Assembly: GCF_905220415.1 (NCBI RefSeq)
Contig: NC_059546.1
Span: 11,228,001 to 11,292,000, forward strand
Origin: Colias croceus
Taxonomy: Eukaryota; Arthropoda; Insecta; Lepidoptera; Pieridae
Length of the DNA: 64,000 nucleotides
Reading direction: 5' to 3'
A model generated the notes under the pieces. It was not told where the DNA came from, ran no database searches, and worked only from the letters and a program-made list of their open reading frames with translations. Positions 1-15,500 of the stretch are shown here, in pieces. Within the stretch, counting starts at the first letter, position 1. Each line of letters begins with the position of its first letter. The position numbers were made by a program, and so were the translations under genes.

Positions 1-3000
1 AAGCTTTTAGCGTGAAGTGTAAACAAGTCCCTTTTTGATAACTTTATAGCAATGAAACTTATACCTAAGGGCAGAAATAATAGGCAATTAAACTTTTTAT
101 AGAAGAAGTTACACTGTTTGGAAACTTATTGCTTATATTTTTTTTCTATTGAAATCATGTAAAAGATAGTGAATAATTCGTTATTACTATCTTTTATATA
201 TTCCTACATTCTGTTATTTACTGAGCGCGCGCATTCCTGGAAGACAAAACGTCTCGAAGCGGAGGCTATAACTAAACCACACCGCATCAAGTAAGACGAA
301 GAGAAATCCGTCTCGCGTGAATTATTATCAATTACGGTGAAGCGAGGTAAAGCAAACATCGGGCCCCGACAGCGCGCATAAATCATAAGCCTCTAGATAA
401 CTTGTAATTTCCCTACTACTCGCTCCGGGTTATTTCATTACGCTTTAAACATTTTAGAATTCAGATAAAATTGATATAACGTGTGTTTGATGTCAGGCAA
501 ATAGAAACAGTGTGGATTGACTGCAATTAGATAAACCATAGTGAAAACAAACAGATACAATCTCTCATTAATACCAGTCAATAAATGACTAGAACACTTC
601 GCTATTTGCCACTGCAGTTTGTTAAACTACATGGAAAAGCAAACCTATTAAAACTACGTTAATAGACAGAGAATAAGATTTTGAATGATCTGTCCGAGAA
701 TATCTTTTTACTGAAAGTGTAACATAAAACACACTTTATAAATTTATATAAAACTCACAATTCTCCTAAATTAGTCTGCGAAATAAACAAATAGCAGAGC
801 TCGTACGCTACACCATAGCTGGCTTAATCCATCACGCGCTCACTGGGCCACCGCTTGAAATGGTAGATAAATGTCGTGTCGTCCTCGCTAAACGCTTTCT
901 GGTAGTAAGGCGTTTGCTTTGCCCATGATCTTGTTATTTATTGTGGCCTTTTTATGTCCTGTGGTAAAGATATAATCAAGTTGTATATGAAGTAACCGCA
1001 AGCTTAAGAGGAAAGCCGAAAGATCACGAACTTTTGGTTTTCTGTAACAAGTTTTCGTCTAGTATTTTCTTATATATTTATGTACCATATTACATTGAAA
1101 TAAATAAAGAATTTTAAACATTCAACAATTCTACTTCTTATTCATCTCTTGCTTGTACAATTCAAAACTACACATGACAAGATTTGAATCTATATTCCCC
1201 GCGCGTCGCCCTCAAAGCCACTTCTCGTTGAGAACAGTTCAAGCCAGCTGTTTATCTCGAGGAAGCAAGCGAACAGTATCCAATCCTGATTTCGATGCAA
1301 ATGAACCAAAATATCCGCATGCGAATGTGCGGATAATTCGCAAAAAAATGGGGGAAAAGGAATTTTTGCAGAATTAACGGGATTCCACTTAAGCTTGGGG
1401 AGCTTCAATTCTTTAATTCCATCCTAATGACATTTAAATTCCTCTTATAGGGGATAGAAGATTCAATAAGAAATCAATTTTATAACAGGCTAAAAGATAA
1501 TGACGATTGCGAAGAGAGAAGCTATTTCATACATTCATTGCGACTCATTGAATACATTATTTCAGCATGTGAACTTATGTACATCTTATTTTATTTTTTT
1601 TACATTTCATAAGTAGTTGTTATAATTCAAATTATTATTTTAAAGTAAAAGGGAAATCGACACATTCTGCAAGCCATCAAATCCTACATACTATCCATGA
1701 TACCTAATTAAGCAAATCTCTTCGACCTTTACACCCATAGATCAAACCGCAGTACTGATTAACATAATCAAGTGTTTCAGCGATGTGAACTATGCACCTG
1801 GCCGCGGTGGCGAGTTCGGGGGTGCGGGGGGGTGCAGTGGCGCGGCCGGGGCGCGGGAGGGGGGCAGGTATGCGAGACACGCGGGCGCAATCACGGTGCG
1901 GTCGGACGCCTAATGAACTTGTGACTTATGGCTTTCCGCTAACACTGCCAACTCTGGATAGTCTATGAGGTTGAGAATGATGGAAACGGATTCCAGATTA
2001 ATGTTTTTTAGATTTGAAGGAATTTAGCGAATCCAATTTGACAAGACATCATGCCTATTAAGTATTATTGGAGGGATGACATTAGTCCCCGTAAGCTTTC
2101 TGCATGTAACTTTTGTTCTTGAAAGTTAGCGAATGTTACGGAGACACATAATTAATGCTATTTATCAGCCGCCATGTGATTACAGATGAGTTGCTGACCT
2201 TTTAGTAAATTATAGACGAGAACATGACTGCAGGATGGGTGGAGAAGGTTAACTCGTAGACTTTCGTTTAACCATCGAAAGGTGGTCTATGTAACAAATG
2301 TTAGTTTCTAATTATATGCCGTAACACGCACAGGCCTACGAGTACACGCGGTATCGGAGTCACGACGGCTGGTGACGCGTAATTAGCGCCTGTTTACACG
2401 ACACATCGCCTAATGAACCAACGGTATCACTTGCTCTGTACTCGCTACACGTTTTGACTTGGAGAATACCTACTATCGTAGAATTATTATGAAATGATTT
2501 TTCTACGGAACAATTAAAGAAAGTGAGAAGTAGAAATTGTTTCTTTTTATCTAACTACAATTTCCGTAGTTCATAGGAAAGTTGACAATTTTTTTTTTTG
2601 ATATATTAGAGGAGAAAAACTTAACGAAAGAAAGTCTTTTACATATATGCACACAATAATTCTGGACAAAACAAAGGAAAATCTAATCTTCAATATTGAC
2701 CAAATCGTATACCTCAGGAAGTGGCCTGCTCTCTCTTGTACCCTAAGGAATAATGAAATGAACAATACTCTAGCCACTCGGTTTTCACACGTCGAACTAT
2801 TCAGAATTTCTGCAGTTTTGCTAGAATTCATTCAGGAAAAGTTTCCTGCAGTAATTCCGACCCTGCTTCATTTAGCTTGCGAGTTTTTCAACAAATCATC
2901 TAAATGTACATCGCGTCACTCTGAGCCGGGCGGCAGCCGGGAGCATCCACTCGGCTCCATCAGCACTAATGAAATGTCGTTATCGATTCCCAGCGGTGTT

Positions 3001-6000
3001 CCCACTTCATTTGCTGAAATTTAGCTCACGTATACGTACGCCGTTAATTTCATTATATTGAAATAGTTACAGCTACAGGCAAACCGCTTAGAATGTCAAA
3101 AGCTTTAATCTTCAAACATTACGCAGAGCAAAATTGCTTTTATGACTACAGAAAGTACACGGAACGAAATAAACTATTGGCTAAACAAGGATTTACCAAA
3201 TATGAAAAATACGATGCAAGATCTTTGATACTACTTTCATTGATAAACTTTATTGAGGAATACATTCACAACATAGAGAGTAAAATGTAGGAACTTTCAA
3301 ATAACAACATCATCATAATATTATGAGTACGCTACGAGCATGTTCAGAAACTACGCGTATGATGTTAGTAGATAAGACGTTACATTGTTAATGAAATGTG
3401 ACACAATAATTCCGCAAGCAGAACCGAATTAGCTTGCAGGTACGTTGGAATCCCATCAGCGATAGTTAGCAAACGCGTTTAGTGGAGACCCTCGCGCCTC
3501 GCGCCTCTCTCACTCTGTGTAGGGCTGACACTTGGAGGATGTAAGCTTTTCAATATATGAATTATTAAAAGTTTAAAATTAAATTAAATTCTAATAAAAC
3601 ACGTCGTATAGAGTCTTTTTGTCACATATAAGTTACAGCACATTATTCTGAGGTTCAGAAACATAGCTTATTCTTAAGTTTATTTTTTTAACAATCACTT
3701 CCAATTCAGCTTGACATATTTTTGCACCTCCTATATCTTTAATTGTTTTTCTATTCTGAAAAAAATGTTATATTGCTTGCGACATTGTCTTTGAATTAGT
3801 TTATATTAGTTTCAGCCATATCTTCAAAGATGATCTATTTAGAACATGTAAAGATAAATCAAACTACGTTGTTGAAGGTGGTTACGGTGAAGGCAAATTT
3901 GTTAGTAATGGTTAAACAGGTTTATAACCTAGATTGAAGAAAATTTAATAAACCAGATTTGAGGATAAAATGAATAAGGAATATTCGCCAAAATCTAAAT
4001 TTAACACGATAAAGTTACTGTAGTACCTACCTACTATATCAATTTCACAATTATATTATTTTAATAGTCTTCAGATGGAAATATTCAAAGTAACTCAATC
4101 AGGCATAACCAAAACCTCAGCTTCCACATTAGATGAAACAGATAAGTTAGTTAACAATCTCTGGTTTTGTGAATTATTAGCAAGTGATTTATTAGCCGAT
4201 ACCTTCGGCTTTGATGTTAATTTGCGCTAATGAATTGACGTCAGGCGTAATAATATTAAGTTACTCGTATCTGTGACCCGGTTTCTCTCACTAGATCATC
4301 TCGATTCAAAACATCAGAATACGCGACTTCTGATCCTTCGTATGGTATAACATTTCTAACTACTTTTTCTATTAGACTCTGAATAATGATAAGACCTACA
4401 ATAAAATACTTGGAGCATACAAAAACTAATAAATTCTCTGTATGACAGTGTCCACCACAGCTTCATGCGAATTTGTTGAGAATGATAATAACACTCAGAA
4501 TGATGTGAAAAGAAAATTTGCTCTAGATAATAATATGATTACAACATTAGGTTTGGCGGACTACAGTTCTCGAAAATATCATCACTAAATAAATCATTTT
4601 CTCTCATTCGAATAATTACTTGTTACTTACTTGATAATAAATAGCACAATAATAATTGTGACATACTAAGCAGATTTATTCTGCTTAGTACCTATGTCGT
4701 GCATATAAATTGATGAAGTTCCATACAAATCATTTATCAACCAATTTCATCATAATATAAGAGCCAGCGAACACTACTTCATTCATCTTCCATAATCTTT
4801 TATCGTTAAAAAAGCAATAAAATAACATGTAACAGATTGTAGAAAGGACATAATAATAACGAGCGTATTGTCCGCGGTGTCAATTCTCAGGCGGCTCCAG
4901 TGCTCGCTTACGAAATGAAAAATAATACGCAAGTGATTTTGTTTCAACAATATTTTATTACCGTGGTTTTCATTTATACAACCTCTAGGTATTTTAATAG
5001 CAATAAATCTTGCATCTTATTTCAATCCTTTCGATCTTATTTTTTGTTTCATTCCATTAGTACAAGTTACTTTATCTGATATTATATTATAGATTGCTAA
5101 GTATTGATAAAATAATAGGATAGGAGACATATTTTAATATTTTTTGCTTCGCAATATAATAATTGTTTATAGTAATTTTTTCTTCAAATTGGTTTTATTT
5201 CAAAGTGTTAGTATTTATACTTAAATTTTGCAACTAACGAACTACGAGTATCTATAAACTCCACAAAATATTCAGCTAAAGCGTATATTGAAATTTATTG
5301 ATACAATCAGCTATTTGGCAAACCGTTACTTATAACTTCACTGGGCAGTGTTATGATACTGAAACACAATTGGCAATTCCATATTCATAATAGATGATGA
5401 TAATGAACAAGAAGTACGCAATAAATAGTGGCACTGGGGGGAGAGTGGCCAGCGAGCGCTCGCCACGCGCCCGCCGCCGCTCGGCACGTCAGCTGGCACC
5501 AGGCCAGTCGCATTAGCTTTTTGATATTCGACACACATGCTCCGACCCTCGGAGAGACGTGAATCAAAAACGGGCTTTAGAGGCTGAAGTTTAACTGTTT
5601 TCAGATTTTCAGGCTTGAAATTTTGAGGAGAAAATAACCCGCGTGGGATACGTTTCGAATATATTGTTTTTATATATTTTTTTATCTACATTTTATATAT
5701 AACCTTTAAATGGGAGTGATTTAATTGATAAAACATTAAATTAAAGTTCTGGTTTCTATTTTTATTTAATTAAAAAGTACATCGCAAGCAGTAGCCGAAA
5801 AGGTAAAGATCTAAATATAAGTTTGCCAAATTGATCTACTAATTATAGGGTAATTTTTGTTGAAAGGTTAATTAAATTAATAAAGTCAAACTCCAACTCA
5901 AACATTTTTTTATTCAATTAGACTTCGACATAGATAGTGATAAAAAAATGCACGATACTTTATAATATTTTCAATGTCATTGCATTATTTGCATAAAATA

Positions 6001-9000
6001 TTAATAGTAGAGCTAGACTGTTAAGAATTGTTGTTGTTTATAAAACAAGTATAATATAATGCCGGCAACATCACAAGATGCAGCACCACGTGTTGTTTAG
6101 TCTAGACTCTGTTTAGTGTTGGCTCACTGAAATAGAACCTTTGCGACAGCCGGCCGCTACACACGCTCTTGACATATATACCTAGCTAGTACACACGCTA
6201 GTGACTTCAGTGCTGTTATTTTTAGCTTCTCTAAAGACTGCAGAGTTTATTACGTGAAGATAGACATAATCATAATATTGAATTACTTACTTTACCAATG
6301 ATTTCTGTCTTTGATTTAAAGCTATTAATCTGCTTTTAGTGCGGTCTGGTTAAAGCTCAAACATTTCGTAGAATCCAGACAACAGCAATAATAATTATTA
6401 ATATTATCATGAACATGAGTTTCTAAGTCGCCTCAAGGTCTATGTAGGGTAATAATGAAGTCAGGTTGGATAAAGTGATTGATCTAGATTCTAGAACATC
6501 GGTGTACAGTAAAACACGCATTTCGTTTAAAGCACACATTGACAGCTGCTAACTATACCATCGCATGTAGCATCGTGATTTGCCTTTAGCGTCTTATTTA
6601 ACATTTACGTTTATTACTAAAGTATATTCTCTGTTATGTTTTCAACCACAAGGATCGACTTTTAATAACAGATTAGAAAAAGTGTGAGCCTGATTAGTTT
6701 TTGTGGAGTACCTATAACTGATAATGCAATTTCAGCCAATGTGTCTGTTTAAAAAATAATTTCGAATATACTATATACTACACTTCATTATCCTATTTAT
6801 ATTAAACCTGTTTATATAAATATTGAATATACTAATATGAATCCCATATTTATTAGAAGTACCAAAGACCACCTGTCTCGTAGTGCAAATCTTGGGTACC
6901 TATTATAAAACTGGTTAAACAATAAAATAATCAAGTTGGAAATGTAAGTGGCTAGTACACGCTAGCACGCTAGTATCTACGGGGCGGTGCACCACACTCG
7001 CGAAGCGGCGCATGTGTTATTACTCGATGATTTACGCGCGTCACGGCGCGGTGCGGCGCGGGCGGCGTAATGGTCGCCGCCGCGTGTACGCATTTCACTT
7101 TCCGATCCCTTGATTGAATGTTCCGTTTTGATTACACGCTACAAGACCGCATGCAGAATGAGTGTTTTACATTTTGCAAGCAAAACATGAATCGTGGATT
7201 GCTTTTAAAATAAAAACAAAAAACCTGCGTTTGCAACCAAAGGCAATTTAATCAATTCACGTCGTATCTAATAGAGAAGCCCAGCAATTTGATGAAATCA
7301 AGCTAGAACTAATTTTACAACGCTTAAAGACCTCGACAATACTCGCAGTAATCTATTAATGTATGATTCGATGTCTGATGATGTCGATTCTGTGTCTGTA
7401 CGATATAATCTCTACATATCTACATATTTCAATAATAATAATTTTAGGTTCTCAAGTTGTTAAATATAATATTCAATAGGAGATATAGAAACAAATAGAA
7501 TTATTTGAGTATTATCGAGCTGACAAATATAAATAGAACGTAACGGGGACAATAAAATTTGCATTATTATATTAAATTCCGCTTCGGTGTAAATGCTGAC
7601 CGTATCTTGTCTTCATTGAAATTCTAACGCCGACTCATTTTAATGCCTCAAATTATTTGCAAGATATCCATGTCGGGGCGAAATATTAGTAGCGAGATAA
7701 CTTCAGGAGTAGGCGAGTGTGGAATCAGCCTTATCTCTTAAGCGGCGACCACACGCGCATACAAATTGGCGTATTACACGCACAAGTATTATAACGTTGG
7801 TAATAGCTTTCTGGAATTAAGCTGTATTCGAAATTTTTGCTTTAAAGACAATATTTTAAATGCTTATGAGTTTGAATCTCAATTTGACACTCAGTTATTA
7901 TTGCTGATAATGAAAAGATTTTATAATTAATAAATCATTTCAATCAAAAAGGTTAGTTAAAATGTAATGGATTAGGTTGGAACGAGGTTCATATACGTGT
8001 ATTTGTTTTGTTTTATACAAAGTTTACATTTAAATAAAAATTCGAAGACTTCGCAAAAGCAAAATTGCTTCTCACTAATAAATAAATTCAATACATAACG
8101 TTGAATAAATATTTGTAGTACAGAATCTATAGCTGTAGAAACGTCGCCTCAACGCGGGTGTACATTGGAGAACGGATTTCAATCTAAGTATATCGAAACT
8201 AATTTAATTTAGAGAGCGGAGTGAATGGGATCGGACGTATCGGCCGATCGCACTTTACGGTGGTTTTGCTCAACTAATTGAAAAAGTTGATGTCGCGAGT
8301 CGCGTAGGGCGCCGGCCGCCGCCCAGTGTGGCCCCGGCTTTATTAAAAGCCCCTGTCACATCGCATTACTAATACATTGGTTTAGAGCTTTTTCGTTTGC
8401 GTTTAATTGAATTCGTGTTTTAATGTCGATGTAGGGAGGGTCGGTCGGAGCGAGGTCGAAACTTAAACGGCTTTAAATGGATTCCCGTATATTCTGGCAA
8501 AAAGTCAAGGGATATATTTTAATTGTCTTTATTTCATTACTCGATATTTATTTATTTACATAAATATTCATATGAATATCTTAATCAGTGCGGATGCAGC
8601 AATGAATGGCTGAATGCAGCGCATGAAAACAAGCAAACGAATCGGTAGGTATAACAAAGCCAATCTGCCACAATTTTTATTCAAATTTAATCGAAATTCA
8701 CTCCCATGACTCATCAAAATGCATGTAAATTTTATACTAGAATTAAAATATTCAAAACATCCTTTCGTGTTTATATTTAATATTATTCTAAAACGTCATA
8801 TACAATGTTTTCAACAATGTTATATTTTCAAGACGAGCTCGTTCGACGAAAGATTAACAGCACCAAATCAAACAGGCACCAAGACATATGCGTCCCCATT
8901 GTGCTCGTAAGCTCCATAATTTTGGGAGAACTATCCAGTAATTTATATTCGCCAATCAGCCAAGAATGGCGCGCCAAAAATGCATGGTATGCATCCCGTA

Positions 9001-11466
9001 GTGAGTGGATAAAACTTGTTAGTTTTTTCCCCAACGACAAAATGTCTTCAACCCTCCTCCCCCTCCCCGGCCCCTGAAGCTCTTTAATGAGTAAATTGTT
9101 GTCCGCCAGGAATTTAATATACCCGCTGCCCCAAGAAAACGATGTTTTGTTTATTTTCTCGGCTTTCAGTCGTTTAGTTTGTTCCATTCGTTGTCTCTGC
9201 AAATAAACAAGATCTATGATCTTTAATATAAAGTTTCGATAAAATTATCGTGTATTCATTACAGTACAAAAAATATGAAACACGCTTTTTACACTTTTAT
9301 CGACTCAAGATATACAATATACATATTAAGTAGGTACATTAAAATATAACGGTTTAGACTCTCCCTTAACATTGATTCATACAATTCGAGCTACTGACAA
9401 AAGCACCTTTGAGTCGTCAAATTATACAACAATTAGTCACACCGGTTAGGAAGGCAACAGGAAAGAAACCAGTAAGAAATATCCGACCACTTATAAGACT
9501 CCAAAGAGCAATGAACTATTGCGATCATAATATTGATATTACTAAGTAGAGCCATTACTTATGCGACGTTCATAAATTCGCTGAACCAAATTTAAATACA
9601 CTTAATGTATCGTAACTTACGATCAAAGGAAATCGCGAGATATGCCGCGGAAGTCCTCTAACGGCGCCCATAAATACCCGAACGCTCGACGCGATGTACG
9701 CCGATACATTTATATCAGGAATAGAACCATAACTCATATAAAAATAGTAATGTATTGGTGTTTAGTTGAAGTTATAGTGTCGATAAAATCGGTCGGGCGC
9801 TCTCGGGCGGCGGGCCGGCGGGTCGGCTCGTGGCGCGGCGGGATGGCAACAATATCAAAGGGGAGAAGGGTGCTTAATATCTCGCGGATTATTGCTGTTC
9901 GAGTTATCACTGCGGGTGCTCCGCTGCCGCTTCTTGGTTACCCTTATTTCTTACTTTTATTTAATTCGACTTGACTTATTGTAGAAATTCTCGAACACAA
10001 ACTTTATACTATAAATCGTTATTGGGACTTTGTAGAGTTGTTTTTACATTTCATCGTTATCCAATTTTACCTTAATAATTTGTAAGACGTGACATAAAGT
10101 TATGGAAGCAGCTTTAATTCTGATTGTCTATAGAGGTTGAAATTAACAACAATATATGAACAGAGAAAAATTAATACAAACCATCAAAGCTAAATAACAC
10201 ACACGATGAATATTATCTAGACATAACTATTTAGTTATATAAGCTGTTATTTCATTATAATATAGTTAGAGAATAGCCATTGTATGTGCTTTCACATCGC
10301 AATCTGAGCACAACAATAATACCTGACATAACTCAGATACGGCTAGCACTGCATGTACTAACATTTGCTTCAGAATTTCAATGTACATAATATTATTATG
10401 CACACATAGGTAGTATTTCGCTGAACCATAGTCATCGTTGGATAATATAGATTCATCATTATATGACTATAAATTCGTAAATAACGAAAACAAGAGCCAA
10501 ACAAGTAAGCAAAAGTTAAATAGTTTCACTAGGTACTATAATGGATAATTCAAATTCAATCTAGTACTTACTTTACTTAGTTATTAACTCTAAACGCCAC
10601 TAAAATGGAAATTTGGCATGATTTTGTGTTAATTTGTTAGGACTGAATAGTGTTAATATCTCATGGTTTATATCAAATTATATTACTTTTAGTTACTTAA
10701 GTTACATCTATCTTTTCATTTTAATTGTCTTAATTATTATTAACGATAAATGAATGCTACAATAAAAAAATACACTTCGGTTAGGTTGTAATGAGAACAA
10801 TACAATCTATCATCGTAATAGTTTTTGTCAGTATAAATACTTTACCAAAGATTCCTGTCAGATGTACCCTAATGAGCATAAATAATACCACAATTAGAGC
10901 TCGCAGCTATACACTAGGACGATCACTAAATTTAACTAGCATCTAAAATAGCCAAGTGTGTGTCGGTTGGAGAGTGTGTGTGACAAATGCACGTCCAATT
11001 AATGCTGCAATGCGAATAAAACAATTGTTTTAGCAAATATAATTGTATATTACGGTGTTAAGCGTATATTCGTGGGATGTGTTCGGTAGTATATGCTGTC
11101 AGGTTTAAGAAATAAGGGTTAACATCATGTTGTACAATTCAAGACCATCTTCTATAATATGAGTGATGGGAAATATATTCATAGTGTCCTTCTTGCCATA
11201 AAATGAAGATGGAAGTAATACGGCAAGTGGATAAATGAGCAGTTAGTGTTATGAAATGTGTATTTGGTGCGGATCCGAAGTCTGCACGTCAGGCGAGGAC
11301 GCTGGCCGGCCGCCAGCCAGCCGCTGGCTCACCCACGACGCGTTACTATAATAATTGTTGTATATAAAACATTTAAAATCATGAACACATCTCAAATCTA
11401 GACTTAACTTATTTAAGATTCAATCCACTTTAACATCTAGATCAAACTTTTCTACTTATTTTAACA
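1..11466. other. AT-rich non-coding region, no gene supported
   Basis: Only short ORFs without domain signatures are present, including 2647-3024 (+) and 8828-9202 (-). CpG-rich islets of about 60-100 bp stand out at 1799-1870, 5440-5500, 6975-7085, 8285-8345, 9785-9845 and 11285-11335. It could be intergenic or part of a long 5' intron of the collagen gene. Confidence 0.6.
4660..4699. repeat. Short hairpin (tactaagcaga / tctgcttagta)
   Basis: 11-bp perfect stem (4664-4674 with 4680-4690), extended by gacata/tatgtc after a 2-nt bulge. Confidence 0.55.
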
Positions 11467-11568
11467 TTATAAATCCTAACTATTAATGTTATAAATGCGA
11501 ATGTAACTCAGCTTATCGGTCTCTTCTAAAATTAAGTTAAATACCTTAACCACAAAACGATTTGGATA
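11467..11568 (+). repeat. Fragment of a dispersed repeat (…ataaatgcgaatgtaactc…)
   Basis: The start, ttataaatgcgaatgtaactc, matches the 5' end of the repeat at 63500 (ataaatgcgaaagtaactctg), and acgatttggataaaat echoes its accaGTTTTcatgaaatt part. It is interrupted by the minus-strand LINE. Confidence 0.35.
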
Positions 11569-12515
11569 AAATTTATTTATTTATTCATAAGAAATACCAA
11601 CGTTTAATTACATTGAAGCATTAACTATTAACTTAGACTTAAATGTTTTAGTAAATGTAACAAACAATTACAGGTATTTACAACATGCAAAATATAAGTT
11701 TCACAAACCAACCGTTAATTTTATATACTTATTACAAATAACAAAAAAAAATTATAATGTGAAACAAAGGGTTAACTTATATATGTATACTAGTAACAAT
11801 CAGTAAAATCTTACTGCTAACATTAAACAATAAAACAATGTATCGCTACTTTTAAATTTAACATAAAAAAGCTAAGATTATATAATTGTATAATTTCAAT
11901 AATTAGAAATACATGATTATTCTTTTAACTTACATAGAAACAATTCACGAACAGACTGAAGCGATGCATTATTAATATCAATAATATCACTATATTTATT
12001 GACAATATTGCACAGTCTTGGAATAGGAGAGTTGGCTCCGAACTTACATCTACGGACTGGTGGAACAAGAGGAGCAATTTGCTTTCGGGGATACCTACTA
12101 GGGACACGAAAGTTAAATTTTTTCAAAAGTTGAGGGCAGTCGATTTTATAAGTCAAAACTTTCAAAATAAAAATGAGATCGATTATAATTTGCCGTTCTT
12201 CCAAAGAGGTCATTTTAAAAAATGCAAGTCTCTTAGTATAGGATGACAATTTATTTCTTGATAATCCGTTTGAATAAATTAAGTGCCAAATAAATCTTTT
12301 TTGTATTCGCTCTATTCTTAACATGTGTGTCGCATAGTGAGGTCTCCAGACCACCGTTCCGTATTCCAAAATGCTTCGTACTAGTGAGATGTATAGTGAG
12401 ATTTTAAGTTTATTATTCCGAAATACTTTTATATTTCTAATTAAAAATCCTAGCATTTTAGATGCCCGGGAGGTAACGTACTCTATATGAGGTATATATT
12501 TGTTATATATTTGTT
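11569..12515 (-). mobile_element. 5'-truncated LINE (minus strand) with AATAAA-repeat tail
   Basis: Element body with the 3' UTR running leftwards and ending in ataaataaataaatttt when read on the minus strand. It abuts a fragment of a different dispersed repeat at 11467-11568, which suggests nested insertion. Confidence 0.6.
11917..12515 (-). pseudogene. LINE reverse-transcriptase C-terminal remnant
   Basis: On the minus strand an open frame of about 195 codons reads KYIPHIEYVTSRASKMLGF, then FLIRN, then VRSILEYGTVVWRPHYATHM and RIQKRFIWHLIY. This is the region after the RT palm in Jockey/CR1-like elements. It has no RT catalytic motifs and stops appear upstream, so it is a 5'-truncated copy. 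The 3' end continues to about 11569. Confidence 0.75.
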
Positions 12516-15500
12516 ATAAATCTCACGACAATTATACGAAATTTCCTTTTACAACTTTGAAATTATTAAATAGTTACTATAGGTACGTTAACGATTCTAT
12601 CTTATCCTAGATTCAAACAGCGCTATGCTGAATATTATAGTTATTACTGTTGACTTACTGTACCATTTGGATCTCCATTATTTTCATTAGAATAGCGTCT
12701 ATCTAGATATTTTAATGTATGTTGTCAAGTAGGATCAACTACGTATCATTACATAAAACAACCTCTCACCATATCCTTATAATTGAATGTTACAAGCGCA
12801 ATGTACTTAAATTACTTGTTAGACCCATAAACAGGGAGGTTAGACAGAAATGAGCAATACAATTAAGCCAATGAAGAGATGTCATGATTTAATAAAATTT
12901 GTGTTGACGTCGAGCCGAGACGTGATACGGAGAGATTTAGTAAAGCAGCTGTCTCATTAGCCCTGTTTGTTCAGTATTATATTTCAGTTTACGATGAGAT
13001 TGTTTCTGTAAACAATTTATGCTAAAAGCGTCTTCAAAATAAAATATATTTTAAGATATTGCTTAAGACATTATAAATTAAATTTTGCGTTGTATAATAA
13101 TTGTAGATAATATTCTTTTTAATAAATTAAGCTTAAGCAACGGATATATTTTTTAAGTATCTATATTAGCTTACCTTAACCTTCTTATACAAATTACCTA
13201 GTTCTAAGGATTCTTATAATTTCCATTTCAAAAGTGTTCTTTACAAAATTGATTAAAAACAAGAGCATGTAGACAAGAGTGTGAACAGAGATTAGCATAC
13301 ATTAGATGCACATTAGAGCCCGGAGTATGCGTCTCGTGGCCCAGTTGCGCGGAATGTCGCTCGCTTTGCTTTGTTTGTCACACTGACTCTACGCACCGAC
13401 TGTGGCACATTGCAACAATTCGGATGCTGCATGCTACAGTGACTGTGCACAAAAGAGCACGAGTTGACGTGACATGAAGGCTTGTATTGTCAAGAATAGG
13501 GCCACAACTTCTTAGACTAAACAAAGACCTAATTACCTCCAGTTTTTATAAGGATTAAAATGTATATTAGCATCCTTTGAGAAATCGGTTAATGAGCGTC
13601 GTATGAGAAAGCATCAGTAGGTCATAATTGTACCTTTATATAGACAGTACTTTAATATTAAAGCAACCTATTTTAATAACATTACATTCTGCGAGACAAC
13701 TGTTTCGCCGCCTGTCACGGAGCGAAATTTTCATTTTCTTTCTTCCTGAAATCGGATCCAATATTAAAACAGAGTGTTGATAAATGTCGTAAAGATATAC
13801 TACAGTGATGCGTCTTCGTCTGAAATTTATTATGTAGCAGGTACAAAGGCTGAGCGGTGCAACGAACGACATTGTCTCGGCCCAGTGGCCGCCGCTCGAC
13901 ACACATACACTCGAGGTTTGTCGAGAGCCACTCCGTCACGGGCCGCGCCGAGCCCAGCACTCGCTGTTATTATATGATGCACATTTTTATTAATAACGAC
14001 TAGTCTTCTTGAACTCAATTAAGAATTTTGAAATTAAATAACAGCAGCAGAGTTCGCAATTTTTGAAAGTTTCAACAAGTCTTATATCAGTAGTTTACGA
14101 AACCTTAATAATATTTTAAATAGCATACGAGAGTCGAAAGTTATATAAAAACGCTGGATAGTAAAAAAAGTCGATGTTACTAACGGAGAATAAACTCAGA
14201 AAATTGAAGCTCAACAAAATGAAGCTTCTGATGTTCCGCCTTCCGAGACGAAACAAATCTTAAAAAACATTTGGAGACAAAGCGTAAGATGCCACTTAAT
14301 ATTCCGTCAGCTTGTGGCGTAATTGTCTCCAGCAGGGAGCAAATAGAGCCGCCTCACTATTTGTGACTTGTGATGTTTGTGATCGACGCGTGTCGCGCGC
14401 GGCACCTGCGTTTGGACAACATAAAAACATAATGTATGCTTTTACACGTGTTCCATAATGACAACATAATGTTACTAGTTTTTATGGCCACTGGTTAACA
14501 TTATTTTGGGGAATTCCGAGATTTGTTAACGTGTATAATATTATAGTTCTTAAATTAGATGTAAGAATAGTATAAAAAGTGTCAGGATCGCATATAAATA
14601 AGTTGTTCCATAATTTTAGTTATACAGAGTTGGAGCAAAATCTGTACCAGGTATTTCTAATAATTAAAATAAAAAATTGTCTATTGAAGACAAAGGAATT
14701 ATGCTAAACATTTGCGCATTGCGTCCGAGTTAGCGTAGTATTTTTAAACTATAATATAATATAGAGCATCAAGTTAAGAATATGTTAAAATTTATCTTGA
14801 AAGTTTTCGATTTAATATAATTTATTCACAAAATCCTTTCTATCTTTCAACTTATAAAATGGTATAGAAGCTAAATTACATAAAATATGAGCAATATTCT
14901 CCGCTCCGGATGCACTTTAAAATCCCAGTAGATGCGTTGTTTTAACGAAACTCCGCACGCGAACTCGCGGGAGGAGAAATAATGAGGAGCAGGTCGATTT
15001 TTGCGAAGTCTATGCAAATGTTGATCCGCGAGCCCCTTTTCATTAAGTGCGCTCAGATAAATTCCAATTGAATTTGCGCGAAAACAATCTGTTTGGACGA
15101 ACTGAGGAGGGCGCCATTTGCATAACACCGCGCGTGTGTGCTCTCTGCTGCTCGCCGAGACCCGCGCTGCCGCTGTTAATCCTAACTACTTCAATGAGAC
15201 CATTAGCATGACTGTGTAAACTCCATCCACCGTGCTGTAAAGTTAGTTATAGGTTAAAGACAATCGTAATCATTTGTTTTCTAAATATACTTACGATAGT
15301 CAAAGAGTAGAGTGACATTTCAAATTCAACACAAACAATGGAATTGCGAGGGCGGATTACATAAATAATAATATATTCTAAGCGGTAGTCTGGTTATTAC
15401 ACGGTAATAGTCTGTATCTACTGTTAAATAACTCGTAGCATTTTCAATTGCTATAAATAAGGAACAAATAGCGATTGCGTTAAATCATTATAATAGCCAA

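Noticed and set aside
2647..3024. 125-codon plus-strand ORF
   Set aside because: No domain, AT-rich codons and no promoter or splice context; opposed by an 86-codon ORF on the minus strand.
8828..9202. 124-codon minus-strand ORF
   Set aside because: No recognisable domain, signal or repeat, and overlapped by ORFs on the other strand. Length is possible by chance, though conservation would be worth a look.
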